Origin: Ophiobolus disseminans
Taxonomy: Eukaryota > Ascomycota > Dothideomycetes > Pleosporales > Phaeosphaeriaceae
Direction of reading: 5' to 3'
NCBI GenBank assembly: GCA_010093685.1
Contig: MU006217.1
Coordinates: 458,911 to 522,910 of the forward strand
Length of the DNA stretch: 64,000 nt
This document shows positions 10,963 to 20,994 of this stretch, in pieces; position 1 is the first letter of the stretch; each line of letters begins with the position of its first letter. The notes below the pieces were generated by a model. It saw only the letters and a program-made list of their open reading frames with translations. It had not been told where the DNA came from and made no database searches. A program made the position numbers and the translations under genes.

Positions 10963-12165
10963 CTAAGCCTCATCAGACCAGCCCTCCATGATACTCTTCC
11001 GCCGCCCAGCCTGCACATCCAACACCTCAACAGCCTCCTCAAGCAACCCTTCCTTCTCAGCATCCACACCACTATCTTCCACCTCTCGTATCCTCATCGC
11101 ATCATCCCCAGCAGTCCTCTCCCCATCCCCAAACACCTTTTTGAACGCCCCATCATAGCTAACCCACATGCCCTTGAACACCAACGCAGTCAAGAACGCG
11201 AACCACTTCGGCGCCCTGCCCTTCTCATCCTGCAACTGCCTCGACAGAGTAAAGACGAGCATGACGAACGGCAGCCATATCGACAAAAACAGCGCCTTGC
11301 CCATCGCCTGCTTCTTGCTTGTAATCGTATACGGCCGGATATCATGAAGGTATTCCCGGTACTCCGCCGGCAATTCGCACTCCGCAGCACCATCAGTGAT
11401 GAGCTTCAAGTAGCGCGCCGACGGCTGCGCATAGCTCGGATCAGGCCGCGTGATGCGATCTGTCGAGCGCGCCTCGCCGTCCGCCTTCACAATCGGCGCA
11501 AAGAGCGTATGTGCCTTGAACGGCGCCGACGCAGGCATCTCAGGCACGGTGTCTGACTTGGGGAGCACGTAGCAGTCCACAAGTATATCGTTATATGCCG
11601 AGCCGCCGCCCTCGGTCGCGATGATGTGCGCGTAGTCTGCGAGCGTGACTTCGTAAACTACACCCACAAGACCCTTGTGCCACCGGTTTTTGTGGTAATC
11701 ATCTGTGGTGACTTGGGACGAAGGGGCGTCGGGCGTTCGTAGCGCGGTGTTGGCGAAACATGGTTCTGAGTAGGGGATTCCGGGGAGGTCGAAGGTTAGG
11801 CGGAGGGAGGGCACGAGGACGTTGAGTTGGGAGAGTGGTCGGATGCCACGGACGCCTCTGAAGGTCTCGTTGCAGAGGTTGGAGCCATATGCGAGGTAGA
11901 GCACGGTCTTTGCCTTCTCTTTTGCACTGTATGTGTCTGCACTCGCGAGCTTGTCGGCATCGATGGGCGCATCGTTCAGGGAGGCATTGAGGCGCTCCCT
12001 CGAGGGCTGTGGTAGAGGCTCGAAGACGCGCTTTTGGCCACTCCGGCCGGGTCGTAGCGATTGAAGTCGGCTGACGATCTTCTTACACAGAGGTACTGCC
12101 TCGTCGCTTAATTGACCCGCCTGTTCGGGGAGCTGCTGAGTGAGCTGGGGTGGTGGTGTGCTCAT
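10963..12165 (-). CDS. gamma-glutamylcyclotransferase-fold protein with C-terminal membrane segments
   Basis: A 400-residue intronless frame starting MSTPPPQL. Around residues 90-200 it has the GGCT/AIG2-like fold: LYLAYGSNLC carries the YGSN substrate loop, then come a GVRGIRPLS segment and TEGGGSAYND, where the Glu is the likely catalytic acid. Two hydrophobic segments follow (about residues 287-305, LSIWLPFVMLVF, and 322-335), so the protein is probably membrane-anchored, ending in an acidic tail. Soluble GGCT enzymes release 5-oxoproline from gamma-glutamyl peptides; whether this membrane form does so is unknown. An in-frame ATG at 12234 would add 23 residues without conserved character, so 12165 is preferred. 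Similar proteins are known in filamentous ascomycetes as hypothetical GGCT-like proteins. Confidence 0.75.
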   Translation of the reverse strand: MSTPPPQLTQQLPEQAGQLSDEAVPLCKKIVSRLQSLRPGRSGQKRVFEPLPQPSRERLNASLNDAPIDADKLASADTYSAKEKAKTVLYLAYGSNLCNETFRGVRGIRPLSQLNVLVPSLRLTFDLPGIPYSEPCFANTALRTPDAPSSQVTTDDYHKNRWHKGLVGVVYEVTLADYAHIIATEGGGSAYNDILVDCYVLPKSDTVPEMPASAPFKAHTLFAPIVKADGEARSTDRITRPDPSYAQPSARYLKLITDGAAECELPAEYREYLHDIRPYTITSKKQAMGKALFLSIWLPFVMLVFTLSRQLQDEKGRAPKWFAFLTALVFKGMWVSYDGAFKKVFGDGERTAGDDAMRIREVEDSGVDAEKEGLLEEAVEVLDVQAGRRKSIMEGWSDEA

Positions 12166-12648
12166 CGTGGGACCAGATTGCGTGACTGATGTATGCCGGG
12201 ATGTTATTGGTTGGTACCTGCGTTGGTGCCACAAAAATGTAATCGCTGTATTAGGAAGACTATGTTGGGAATATCTTCATAGAAACATCTCAAATGTACA
12301 ATACAAGAGCTTATAGAGAGTGTACATCAAAGATTCGTCCGTTCCTTGAGGCATTGGCCAACTACATCATTGATTTCTCAGCCTTCGGCAAGTCCAGCGC
12401 CCCGATTCGCCGAGGCGCTCAGGAGGCCTGCACCGGACGAACTCTACACCAACTCCTCGCATCGGTGGCTACCCGCTCGACGCTCGCGGTTCGTAAGGGA
12501 GGTAATACTTCCACACCTATTCAACAAGCCGAAACCTCTTCCATTCTTCTATCTTGTTTATCGCATTCTTCTGTATTCCCACATTTTGGCTGTTTCTTGC
12601 CAACTCTTCGCGCCGATCTTCATCGGATTACTATTCATTTCATCAAGT
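12166..12648. other. intergenic, promoter of the GGCT-like gene and 3' flank of the P450
   Basis: Nothing coding is supportable here. Pyrimidine-rich tracts (about 12530-12610) are present and the short open frames overlap on one strand without family features. Confidence 0.45.
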
Positions 12649-14403
12649 TCATGTAGCGGCTTCATGAAACTGGATTCGCATTACCGTCTTATCGATGGGC
12701 TTCGACGTAATCGACATGGTCTGCAACAAGTCAAAATAGCCACTCGACATCCAGGAGCAACTTACGCTGAGCAACTCAGACTTGGTCCTGTACTTTCCCT
12801 TCTCATCAACAATCGGCTGATCCTTCTCGTCTATCTCAGCTTCTCCAAGTCCCACCTTGACAAAGTCGTACCGCCGCATCACACAGGCCAGGATAACCCT
12901 CGCTTCCAGGTTGGCTAACTCTTGACCGATGCAGTTCCGTGGCCCGCGCTCGAAAGGCCTCCAAGAGCTTATTGGGATCTTGCTTGCTCCCGTAGTGGAA
13001 CCTTCCTCGTCCACAGTTGCGCTGCTGGTATCAATATCGCCGACCCAGCGCTCAGGCACGAAGTCGTCTGCGGTTTCCCCATAGACTTTGCGATCGCGGT
13101 GAATAATATGCTGGACGAGATACAAAACGCAATCATCGAGACACACTTCCTCTCCTTCCGAAGTGCGGATCTTGAGGCCATTATGCGACATGCGCGCCGT
13201 TGCAGCCGGTGGCCACAACCGGAGTGTTTCCTTGATGCAAGCGGATGTGTAGACCAGCGCTTTCATGGTCTCATCCGGACGGGCTAAGATGACTTCTTTC
13301 GGATCAGAATCACCAAAGATTGCATCGTGTTCGGCTCTGATCTTCTTCAAACACGCTGGGTGGATTGAGAGTGCGTAAAACACTCTTTGGAGCAGGATCG
13401 AGGTTGTATCGTGTCCAGCGAACATGAATGTTTTGACTTGATCCGTGATACTTTGTAGGATCAAGGGTGTCAAGTCTTCCGTGTCTTTGAGCGCGAGCGC
13501 TAACACCGAGCGGTCTGTTTTGTCACTTCGGCCTGCTTGCATGTCCTCGTATTTCCCCTTGACACATTTCTTCACCGCATCATCTAGGCGCTTGCCGTAG
13601 ACATACCGCCTGGCCTGGAGAGAAAGGTTGAGCCAGTCAAAAGTCAGACCACTTGACATTGCATATGTCGCGACCAGAGACTTGAAGTACTTGACCATAT
13701 CGTTACTTTGTGTCTCGTCTTGGGCCTTGCAGTCAGTGTCTGTCACCACTTCGCCAATGATGTCGAATGTTACGTTCGTACACAGCGGCTCCAACTCCGT
13801 GGCAGTACCCGACTTGGCCAATGCATCGAGTTTGTCCACGAATATACCTGTTTTACAGACCAGGACCGGAAGAAGAGAGAGCAGGTGCTGCGGCGCGAAT
13901 CCTGGATTGAATTGTTTGCGGAGTGCTTTCCAGGACTCGCCTTCTTGTGTAAGGAGCGAGAGTTTTCCAACGAGCCGTCCGAAACCTTCTTGTATAGTTC
14001 TTGATTTAGTTGTGCTGTACGGTTGCTGTTTCGTAGACTTCGTGATCTGCTCAGCAATGTCATGGGACGCTATCAAGGCCAACGGGTGGTTAGCAGGTCG
14101 GGTGTCCAAGAACATAAATTCTGGACACCCATTTGCTCTCCATATGTTTTCGAGAACGTAGTCTTGCGGGCTGTTAGATAAAGTTTCGAAGGATACATTG
14201 GCAAACCCACCTGGGTGAATGGTCGAGCTTCCAGCCTTTTTGAACTCGGCGGCAATGTATCCTAAGTGCCCAACGAAGAGATTTCTTTTCAATGGGCTGG
14301 GGATATTCGCGAATCTATTGTAGCGCCATCGATGTAGGAGGAAGTAGAGGGTAACCAAAATGGAAGCGATGAGGAGTAAGACCTTGTACGGAGTGTCTGC
14401 CAT
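12649..14403 (-). CDS. cytochrome P450 monooxygenase (CYP52/CYP4-like), 3 exons
   Basis: The reading frame is continuous from 14403 to 12649, but two segments look like introns that happen to be multiples of three without stops: 14163-14210 (48 nt, GTGGGT...CTAAC...CAAG) and 12721-12765 (45 nt, GTAAGT...TTGCAG). Removing them gives 553 residues with better family continuity (HP-DYVLENIW; LLS-TMSITSKP). The N-terminal membrane anchor (residues 5-25) is followed by the I-helix AGHDTTS, the KETLRLWPP of the ExxR helix and the haem loop FERGPRNCIG. The enzyme is a class II ER P450. The overall pattern is closest to CYP52/CYP4 type hydroxylases of fungal secondary or xenobiotic metabolism; the substrate is unknown. 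No biosynthetic cluster surrounds it. Confidence 0.85.
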   Translation of the reverse strand: MADTPYKVLLLIASILVTLYFLLHRWRYNRFANIPSPLKRNLFVGHLGYIAAEFKKAGSSTIHPGGFANVSFETLSNSPQDYVLENIWRANGCPEFMFLDTRPANHPLALIASHDIAEQITKSTKQQPYSTTKSRTIQEGFGRLVGKLSLLTQEGESWKALRKQFNPGFAPQHLLSLLPVLVCKTGIFVDKLDALAKSGTATELEPLCTNVTFDIIGEVVTDTDCKAQDETQSNDMVKYFKSLVATYAMSSGLTFDWLNLSLQARRYVYGKRLDDAVKKCVKGKYEDMQAGRSDKTDRSVLALALKDTEDLTPLILQSITDQVKTFMFAGHDTTSILLQRVFYALSIHPACLKKIRAEHDAIFGDSDPKEVILARPDETMKALVYTSACIKETLRLWPPAATARMSHNGLKIRTSEGEEVCLDDCVLYLVQHIIHRDRKVYGETADDFVPERWVGDIDTSSATVDEEGSTTGASKIPISSWRPFERGPRNCIGQELANLEARVILACVMRRYDFVKVGLGEAEIDEKDQPIVDEKGKYRTKSELLSVSCSWMSSGYFDLLQTMSITSKPIDKTVMRIQFHEAAT

Positions 14404-15415
14404 TGTGTTCTACTTCAATGCAAACGAAAGCTATCAGTACAACCTGCAAGTGTATGCCTAGCCACCTATGCGTTATAAGGAGATACTGACCTATTCGGCT
14501 TTCAAGTTCGGCTAGCGGTGATGAAGTCGAATGATGCAGTGGTTTAGGTTAAGGAAAAGCTACACAACAACAAAAGCAATTATGAGTTATCCAATCACCC
14601 AAAACTCATCAAAAGGAGTGTAGAAGGTGAACTGTGACTGGACATGGGTCTACCGTATATACCAATGAGAATAGTCGATGACGTTGTATAGATCGGGGTT
14701 AAGCGAGCTGTCATGCAGACATCCGGGTGAATTAGCGTCATGTGCGCGGCTTCGGGTGCTTCCTGCAACTGCAATCGGTTTAGGAGGGCTTTAGAGGTAA
14801 TTGGCAATCACTCTAAAAGCAAGAAAGGCAAACAGTGTGCTTGTGGGGAAATCGGTTGTGTGGATATCCCACTGTAACTACTTCCAAGATTGCCGGCGGC
14901 GGTGTTGCCGCACGAGGCCGACCTTGCACTTGCCTGACGTCCCCACGGAGTGACCTGAACTGTTTACCACACAAAAGTTGCACACTGCACTCAAGAGCCT
15001 GGCAGATATGTTTCTATCAACTGATGAGGAGAAGATGATATTAGCCGCGCTTGGTGTTGTCTTCTTGCCTAGGTGATCTTGAGTTTGCGTATTATTGCGT
15101 CTTCCATGCTGCGGCCACACTAATCCTTATACAATGGCAGTATAGGAAGATCTACCGTATGGTGTTGGAGATGTAGTGGTATTTGGACACTCAGAGCAGG
15201 ACGCAGCATTTGGTCAGCCTTATTTTCCATCGCATGCCGGCGTTCACCGATGGAAAATACGAAATTTTCAACTAACTGAATCGTGCACGTATCCACCACG
15301 AACAGGCAGGTAGAAAATATACAATGTCCACTAAACATACAAAGTAACTTAATACCTTTGACACAATTTCATACTTTCCAAGATCTCCATTTACTCATTC
15401 TCTCAAGCCGGCAAA
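14404..15415. other. intergenic, divergent promoters of the P450 and adenine deaminase genes
   Basis: About 1 kb separates the P450 start (minus) from the deaminase start (plus). Open frames inside it are short, AT-rich and without motifs. No gene or RNA is seen. Confidence 0.5.
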
Positions 15416-16480
15416 ATGTGCAAATCCTCCCAACTCCACGCCTTCCTGCACGCCCTCCCAAAATGCGAACACCACCTGCATCTCGAAGGGTGCCTTTCCC
15501 CCACGCTCCTATTCGCGCTCTCCGCCAAAAACAACATCCCAATCCCCTCGGACCCCTCCTACGCCTCCATCGCAACTCTAACCGAGCGCTACAACAACTT
15601 CTCCAACCTCAACGACTTCCTGGCCTTCTACTATCGTGCGCTCGACGTCGTTGTCAGCGTTGACGATTTCGAAATGCTGGGCTGGGAGTACTTCACCATT
15701 GCGAACAGGGACGGCGTCAAGCACGCTGAAGTTTTCTTTGATCCGCAAAGCCATACGAGCCGCGGCGTGAGTTTGGAAACGGTGGTGTCTGGCTTCGATC
15801 GGGCGTGTAAGCGCGCGGAGAAAGAGTTGGGAATCACGAGTAAGCTAATCATGTGTTTCTTGCGCCATTTGCCGGTGCAGGAAGCGAGGGTCACGATGGA
15901 TGAGGCTGTCAAGGGCGGGTACTTTGATGGTGAAGAGAGTGTTATTTCAGCGCTGGGGTTGGACTCGAGCGAAGTTGGTTTCCGGCCTGAGATCTTCCAG
16001 GAGATGTATGTGGAGGCTGAGAAGAGAGGGATCAGGAGGACGGCACATGCGGGTGAAGAAGGCGACCCGACGTATATCTCCGGAGCGCTGGACGGACTGC
16101 ACGCAGAGCGTATCGATCACGGCATTCGACTCATCGAGGACGCTGATCTGATGGACCGCGTTATCAAGGAGGGCATTATGCTTACGGTCTGCCCACTCAG
16201 TAATGTGTGTCTACAAGTTGTGCAGCACGTCGGACAACTACCCATCCGAAAGTTCCTCGAGGCGGGCGTCAAGTTCAGTCTGAACAGCGACGACCCAGCG
16301 TACTTTGGCGGATACATACTCAACAACTACTGCGCTGTGCAAGACGCTTTCGATCTGAGCATAGCGGAGTGGAAGACAATTGTTGAGAATTCGATACAAG
16401 GGAGCTGGTGCGACCAGGCACGGAAAGACGAGTTGCTCACTATGCTTAAGGAGTGTTTGAGCGAGCATGCTGCATCATGA
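15416..16480 (+). CDS. AAH1: adenine deaminase (Aah1-type)
   Basis: An intronless 354-residue protein of the adenosine/adenine deaminase family. Metal and catalytic signatures in order are HHLHLEG (HxH zinc ligands, residues 20-26), THTS-like substrate contacts, TAHAGEEG (catalytic His and Glu, about 208), RIDHGIR (His) and NSDDPAYFGG (two Asp, about 290). The C-terminal SDDPAYFG with Gly-Gly-Tyr is typical of fungal adenine deaminases, which convert adenine to hypoxanthine plus ammonia in purine salvage, in cytosol and nucleus. The length matches yeast Aah1 (347 residues). True adenosine deaminase is the alternative, but the fungal orthologues of this length act on adenine. Confidence 0.92.
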   Translation: MCKSSQLHAFLHALPKCEHHLHLEGCLSPTLLFALSAKNNIPIPSDPSYASIATLTERYNNFSNLNDFLAFYYRALDVVVSVDDFEMLGWEYFTIANRDGVKHAEVFFDPQSHTSRGVSLETVVSGFDRACKRAEKELGITSKLIMCFLRHLPVQEARVTMDEAVKGGYFDGEESVISALGLDSSEVGFRPEIFQEMYVEAEKRGIRRTAHAGEEGDPTYISGALDGLHAERIDHGIRLIEDADLMDRVIKEGIMLTVCPLSNVCLQVVQHVGQLPIRKFLEAGVKFSLNSDDPAYFGGYILNNYCAVQDAFDLSIAEWKTIVENSIQGSWCDQARKDELLTMLKECLSEHAAS

Positions 16481-17079
16481 GATAGAGAAAGAATAACGGT
16501 AGTTGCTGTGTGTGCTGTATGGCTAGACAAATGCACCAAACCCGTTGGCTGAAAGCGTTCGAGATGTGTTACAGTTAGGAGCGGAGACTGGAAGACAGGA
16601 ACGGATGAAGCAGGACAATACCAAGGGAAGGCCGCAGTGATCGGCATCAGGTCCCATGATAATTGAACATAGCGACAATGTGGGTTCTACATTCAATAGC
16701 AATTGTAACTCAACGTTAGCCCTGAGGTCAGTATGCGAGTGACGGCGTCACTGTCGATCAAAGTAGTAATGAAGGAAAAATTATAAGCATCGTAATATTG
16801 AGACGTAGCAGCGCCTGCATCGTGTGCGAAACGCGGTGGTCTTGCTCTTCATACATTTGTGAAGCCCCATCAACAATCATCCATGACTCCCACGTCCACC
16901 GCATACGCACCAAAAGTATCGTTGTTCGATATACCACACGCTGGCTCCATATCGACCTTCCCACTGCTTAATCATTGCGCTTTTGTTCAACGTGATCGTA
17001 AATGTCATTAGCCTTGTCTTGATTGTCGTGAGCATCGTAGTTGGAGCGGCAGTTTGACACAGCTGTGCCTTCCAACTTT
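16481..17079. other. intergenic between convergent genes
   Basis: The 3' flanks of AAH1 and of the sphingolipid methyltransferase meet here. The open frames are short and unsupported, and no RNA gene is seen. Confidence 0.5.
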
Positions 17080-18794
17080 CTAAGCCTTCTTGGACAGCTT
17101 AGCCTTGCTTGCGTCGAGGGCAGCAGACAAGCTGAATTGCGTCTTGATGCCATCAATGCGGTGGACAGCGTTCAAGTTCTTGACACAAGTAATCTGGAAA
17201 CATGTAGCAGTACCTTGGCGAGACGCGATTGTAGAGTAGGCGAGGAAGTACTCCCAGATCTTGGCTCGGTTAGCTGGAAGTTATGCGTGCATATAGGTAT
17301 GAGACTTACGCGGTACCATCGCTTTCCGTACTTTCCCTGGACTTTGTCCTTGTTGCCAAGCCAGTTACGGTACCACCTCCAGAGTGTAGCAGAGTAGTGT
17401 ACACCAATCGTGTCGACCATCTTGACTTCGAAGCCGGCACCCTCGAGGGTGTCGATAACGAAACCAAGGGGAGTAGAGGCGTCGGCACCCGGGAAGACAT
17501 ACTTGTTCATGAACAGACCCCAAGTGAAGTCCTCGAACTGCCACGCTTTACGGAGACCAGCAATCTGTAGGAAAAAGACACCATCGTCTTCAAGCATGTC
17601 AAAGACTTGTCGGAAAAACCCAGCTAGGCGACGAACGCCAACGTGTTCAGCCATCTCGAGACAGGTGATCTTGTTGAAGCCGCCCTCGGGAACGGGGATG
17701 TCGCGGTAGTCCATGCAAAGGATCCTGGACTGGTCCTCCTCGATGCCCGACTTCCTGAGACCATTGTTGCCCCAAGCCGTCTGGTTGCGTCCGAGAGTAA
17801 TACCAGTAACATTTGCGCCGTAGTTGACAGAAGCGAAGCGAGAGAGGGTACCCCACCCGCAGCCAATGTCGAGCATCCTCTCGCCTTTCTGTAGGTCAAT
17901 TTTCTCGCAGACAATGCCCATCTTGTTGTCCTGGAGCTGCTCGAGAGACTCTTCCGTGTTGATGTCCGAGATAACGCCAGATGTGTAAATCATGCGAGGA
18001 CCGAGGAACCAGCCGTAGAAGTCATCGCCGCGGTCGTAGTGGTCACGGACCTGTTCTTCGTCTACGGAAGAGCGTGTTAGCTATTCTATTCCTTGACTGT
18101 AAGCATGAGAACATACCTTGCGACCTCGAGTGCAGGATCATCTCAGGGAGGAAGCCAAAGAGAAAGTGCTTGATCAGTCCAAGAGTAAAGCGCGGCTTGG
18201 ACCAGTCGTGGCGCCATTCGAGGATCTCCAGCATGTCGCCATTAATCTCGACCTCACCATCGAAGTACTTCTCCTGGAAAGTCTCAATGGGGATCAGCTT
18301 CTTGCCGTAGTATGCGTCACGGTCCTCGGGCTTGTTGAACTTGAGGTAGTGCTCGATGGGCCTGCCGGGCAGCTTGGCCTTCTCGTTCACACGGGGGGCG
18401 AATTCAGATGTAAGCCACCAGAAGGGGCCCAGGATTGGAAGGAACAGAACAAGGGCTAGGAAGACCCAGGTCTTGAAGCCCATGCCCCAGCTCCATGTGA
18501 TGTAGCCGGGAACGCCAACGATCAGCGAGATGAGGAAGGTGTTGTTGAACGACTCGCGGCCAGAGCCTTCGGCGGGCAGAGGAGCATTAGCAATGGTCGG
18601 GTACTGTTGTTGACTAAGTATCAGCATGCTGTCTTGCCAATTGGACGCTCAATGGCTGGCGGGGCCGTGCAAATATAGTGTTTACTACTCACCGAAGTCG
18701 TCTTCACGCCGCAATCAAAGGCCTCGGTAGTGGGCGAGGGCGCCGGCGGCGTCTCTACCCACTCAAAGTTCTCCTCAGAGGTATTGCTGCTCAT
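17080..18794 (-). CDS. sphingolipid C9-methyltransferase, 4 exons
   Basis: Exons 18794-18693, 18603-18117, 18061-17310 and 17259-17080 encode 506 residues. Two hydrophobic segments (about residues 65-110, with the WSWGMGFKTW region between) anchor the protein in the ER membrane. A cyclopropane-fatty-acid-synthase-like SAM methyltransferase domain follows, with DHYDRGDDFYGWFLG, the SAM loop LDIGCGWGTL and ITCLEMAEHVG. Fungal C9-methyltransferases add the C9 methyl branch to the sphingoid base of glucosylceramides, a feature found in filamentous fungi and needed for normal polar growth in several species. The exon 2 acceptor was set at the CAG giving YPTIANAP, because the upstream TTAG would break the frame. 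Many species carry two copies; only one is present here. Confidence 0.92.
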
Positions 18795-19145
18795 TTTGCA
18801 CCTTGCCGGAGAATTTTGCAAGACGCAGAGCAAAGGTGTTGGGAGTTTTGGACGGCGGGCGGTGTAGCTTTAAGCGAAGCTAAGGCAGGGGAGCTGGTGT
18901 TACTTCAGCTTAGCTTCGAACACCGATACTGCACCTCGCGATAGCAACGGGATGTTATTAACGTGCAATGTTACGAACTTCGTCTGTTTGAACGTTGCAC
19001 AAACTGGACTACTACCTTCACGAGGTCTTGTGGGTTGAGTTCTCTTTACATATTTACTGGTTTGCATTTTCTGTGTTCAGCTACAGACCCACCTGCCCGC
19101 AGACACACGTAACCTCGAGAACAAGAGAATCCAAATGTCCGAACA
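18795..19145. other. promoter of the C9-methyltransferase and 3' flank of the phosphatase
   Basis: A 351-base stretch without a gene. It contains the inverted repeat at 18875-18918. Confidence 0.45.
18875..18918. repeat. 10-bp inverted repeat (CGAAGCTAAG / CTTAGCTTCG)
   Basis: Perfect 10-base arms at 18875-18884 and 18909-18918 are separated by 24 bases, about 80 bases upstream of the C9-methyltransferase start codon. It could be a paired regulator site or a 5'-UTR hairpin. Confidence 0.5.
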
Positions 19146-20168
19146 CTACGCAAGGAGCAATTGCCTGACACGCTCTATCGCCTCTTTGCTGATGCCAGCC
19201 GACTCCAAATATTTTTGAGTGCTGCCATAGTTCTCCTTGATATGTGCTTCCACACTGTGTGATAAATCTTGATCACAGACTGCGAACTGCTCAGTCAGTC
19301 CAATTGATGCAAGCTCTTTCATCCTCGGCTCTTTCTCCGAGGCGAGCTCCGACTCAGAGAGCATGTAGTCCATCCTTATGACTTCTTCGTCAGCGCCAAG
19401 CAGGAAGAGTACCAGCATCACAATCAGTCCGGTGCGATCTTTACCTTGTGTGCAGTGCACTAAGACTGGCAGATTCTTCTCGTCTGCCAGCACGTCAAAG
19501 ACCAGCTTGACCTCCTTCTTACACACATCCATCGAGTTTGTTGCGAGTCCAACAAGCCCCATGGCTTCCATGTGCGGAGACAGGACCTTGATTGCTTGCT
19601 TGCGGTGGCCGACAAGCATCAGTCCCACCAGGCGGAAGAATTCGAACCAGGATAGCTTCGATATCAGCATACGAGAAAATCCTGAGCCATTGAAATTGAT
19701 CTCGTGATATAAGATGCCTGGTATTTTCAGTGGCTCGGCGACGTCATCGTTGCTTTGTGGTATTGCTGCTGAGGCTTTGATCTTTGCGTCTCGCTTCTGC
19801 GCCTGCTCAACATGTTCGGTCCTAGACTAATCAGCGATATACCTCCCCATCTTCACGTCTGATCTTACTTCGTGCGTAGGTCTATGATGCTTTTGATTCC
19901 ATACTCTTTCACAAGTCTCTGTCTATCCTGAGGAGATGCTTCGTCTGCAGTTGTTGGCTTTTACCAATGAGCAAGCAGCGTGTTCTTACCAGGTCGTGCA
20001 CCACGAAAAAGCACCCCCGTTCGTAATTGTCTATGAACTGTAAGCAGTTGCTCGACACGGGCATGCGACAGGATATGCTCACTTTACCCCTATTGCCTGA
20101 TTGACAAAGTTGCCAACATCCCGGAAGTTGGGCACGGTTTTCAGCGGTGTCTGGTGTGAGTCCGCCAT
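19146..20168 (-). CDS. tyrosine/serine protein phosphatase (Tyr_phosphatase3-like), 4 exons
   Basis: Exons 20168-20083, 20030-19990, 19944-19869 and 19821-19146 give 292 residues. The N-terminus reads NFRDVGNF and then LRTGVLFRGARP, which with IKSIIDLRT and the P-loop HCTQGKDRTGL (Cys-X5-Arg) define the lipoprotein/tyrosine phosphatase family related to mycobacterial PtpB and fungal OCA-like enzymes. The P-loop Lys and Asp after Gly (GKDR) are the family hallmark, often linked to dual protein and phosphoinositide activity. The intron 1 acceptor was set at CATAG, not the nearer ACAG, because only this restores VKQLRTG without a stop. The cellular substrate is not predictable. The gene is divergent from EIS1. 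Confidence 0.85.
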
Positions 20169-20994
20169 TCCGAAATTTCGGTGCAATACAAGTCGAGAGA
20201 CAGTGACAAACCTACTGATGTCGCCAAGAATATCAAGAAATGAACGATCAAGCAAGTACGAAACAAACGCTGCGCTGACGTCGGTTTTCACGATAAGCTA
20301 ACTGTGTTTGGACCCCTGAAATCCTGGCAGTAATCAAATTAAGCCATTACTCTGCATAACATACAGAGTCTTTCGACATGGTGAGTATGCCTACAAGATA
20401 AACATTTTCCAGGGCCAATTGCATCGTTCGGAGGACATAATGGTACCCGCTGCAATAGCTGCTCAACTAAAAAGCCCAACTCTGGAAGTCCATAGCGGAG
20501 AGTTCCGATCTAGCGCGCACAAGCACTAGGACTTTACCAGACGGCTGGTGAGGTTGCAGTTGCTGGCGTAACAGAGTCTGGGTCAGGGAGCAGTATGGAT
20601 CAGGGCTGTTCGTGACATGAGTGCGCGATGTACACAGGGATCAAGAAATGAACGTGTGACGGTTCACTCTTCGGGCAGTCCAATGGAGCCATTTAACCGC
20701 ATCTGTCTGCAAGTAAACCAATCGAGGTCCGGATGCACGCATTGCAAGTCTCGATCTACAGGGCGGGAGTGACCATGCCAGGAAGAGGAAGTATGCTAGG
20801 GCGATCATCCGCGGCGCAGTATGACATCACCTCCGCGAACGAGCACAGCGCCATCATCATATTAGCCATGCGCGCACCGAGGCCTTCTGCCATTTACACA
20901 TTTAGCTTGAAATCCCCGGCTCTTGCATGTTACGATATACCCATTAAGTTTGATACCTCTTGCAATAAACACACGACCCTGAGACTGTGTCAAG
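20169..20994. promoter_or_regulatory. divergent upstream region of the phosphatase gene and EIS1
   Basis: 826 bases between opposite start codons. No gene is seen; a short open frame at 20733-21089 on the plus strand overlaps the EIS1 start in another frame and has no family signature. Confidence 0.5.
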
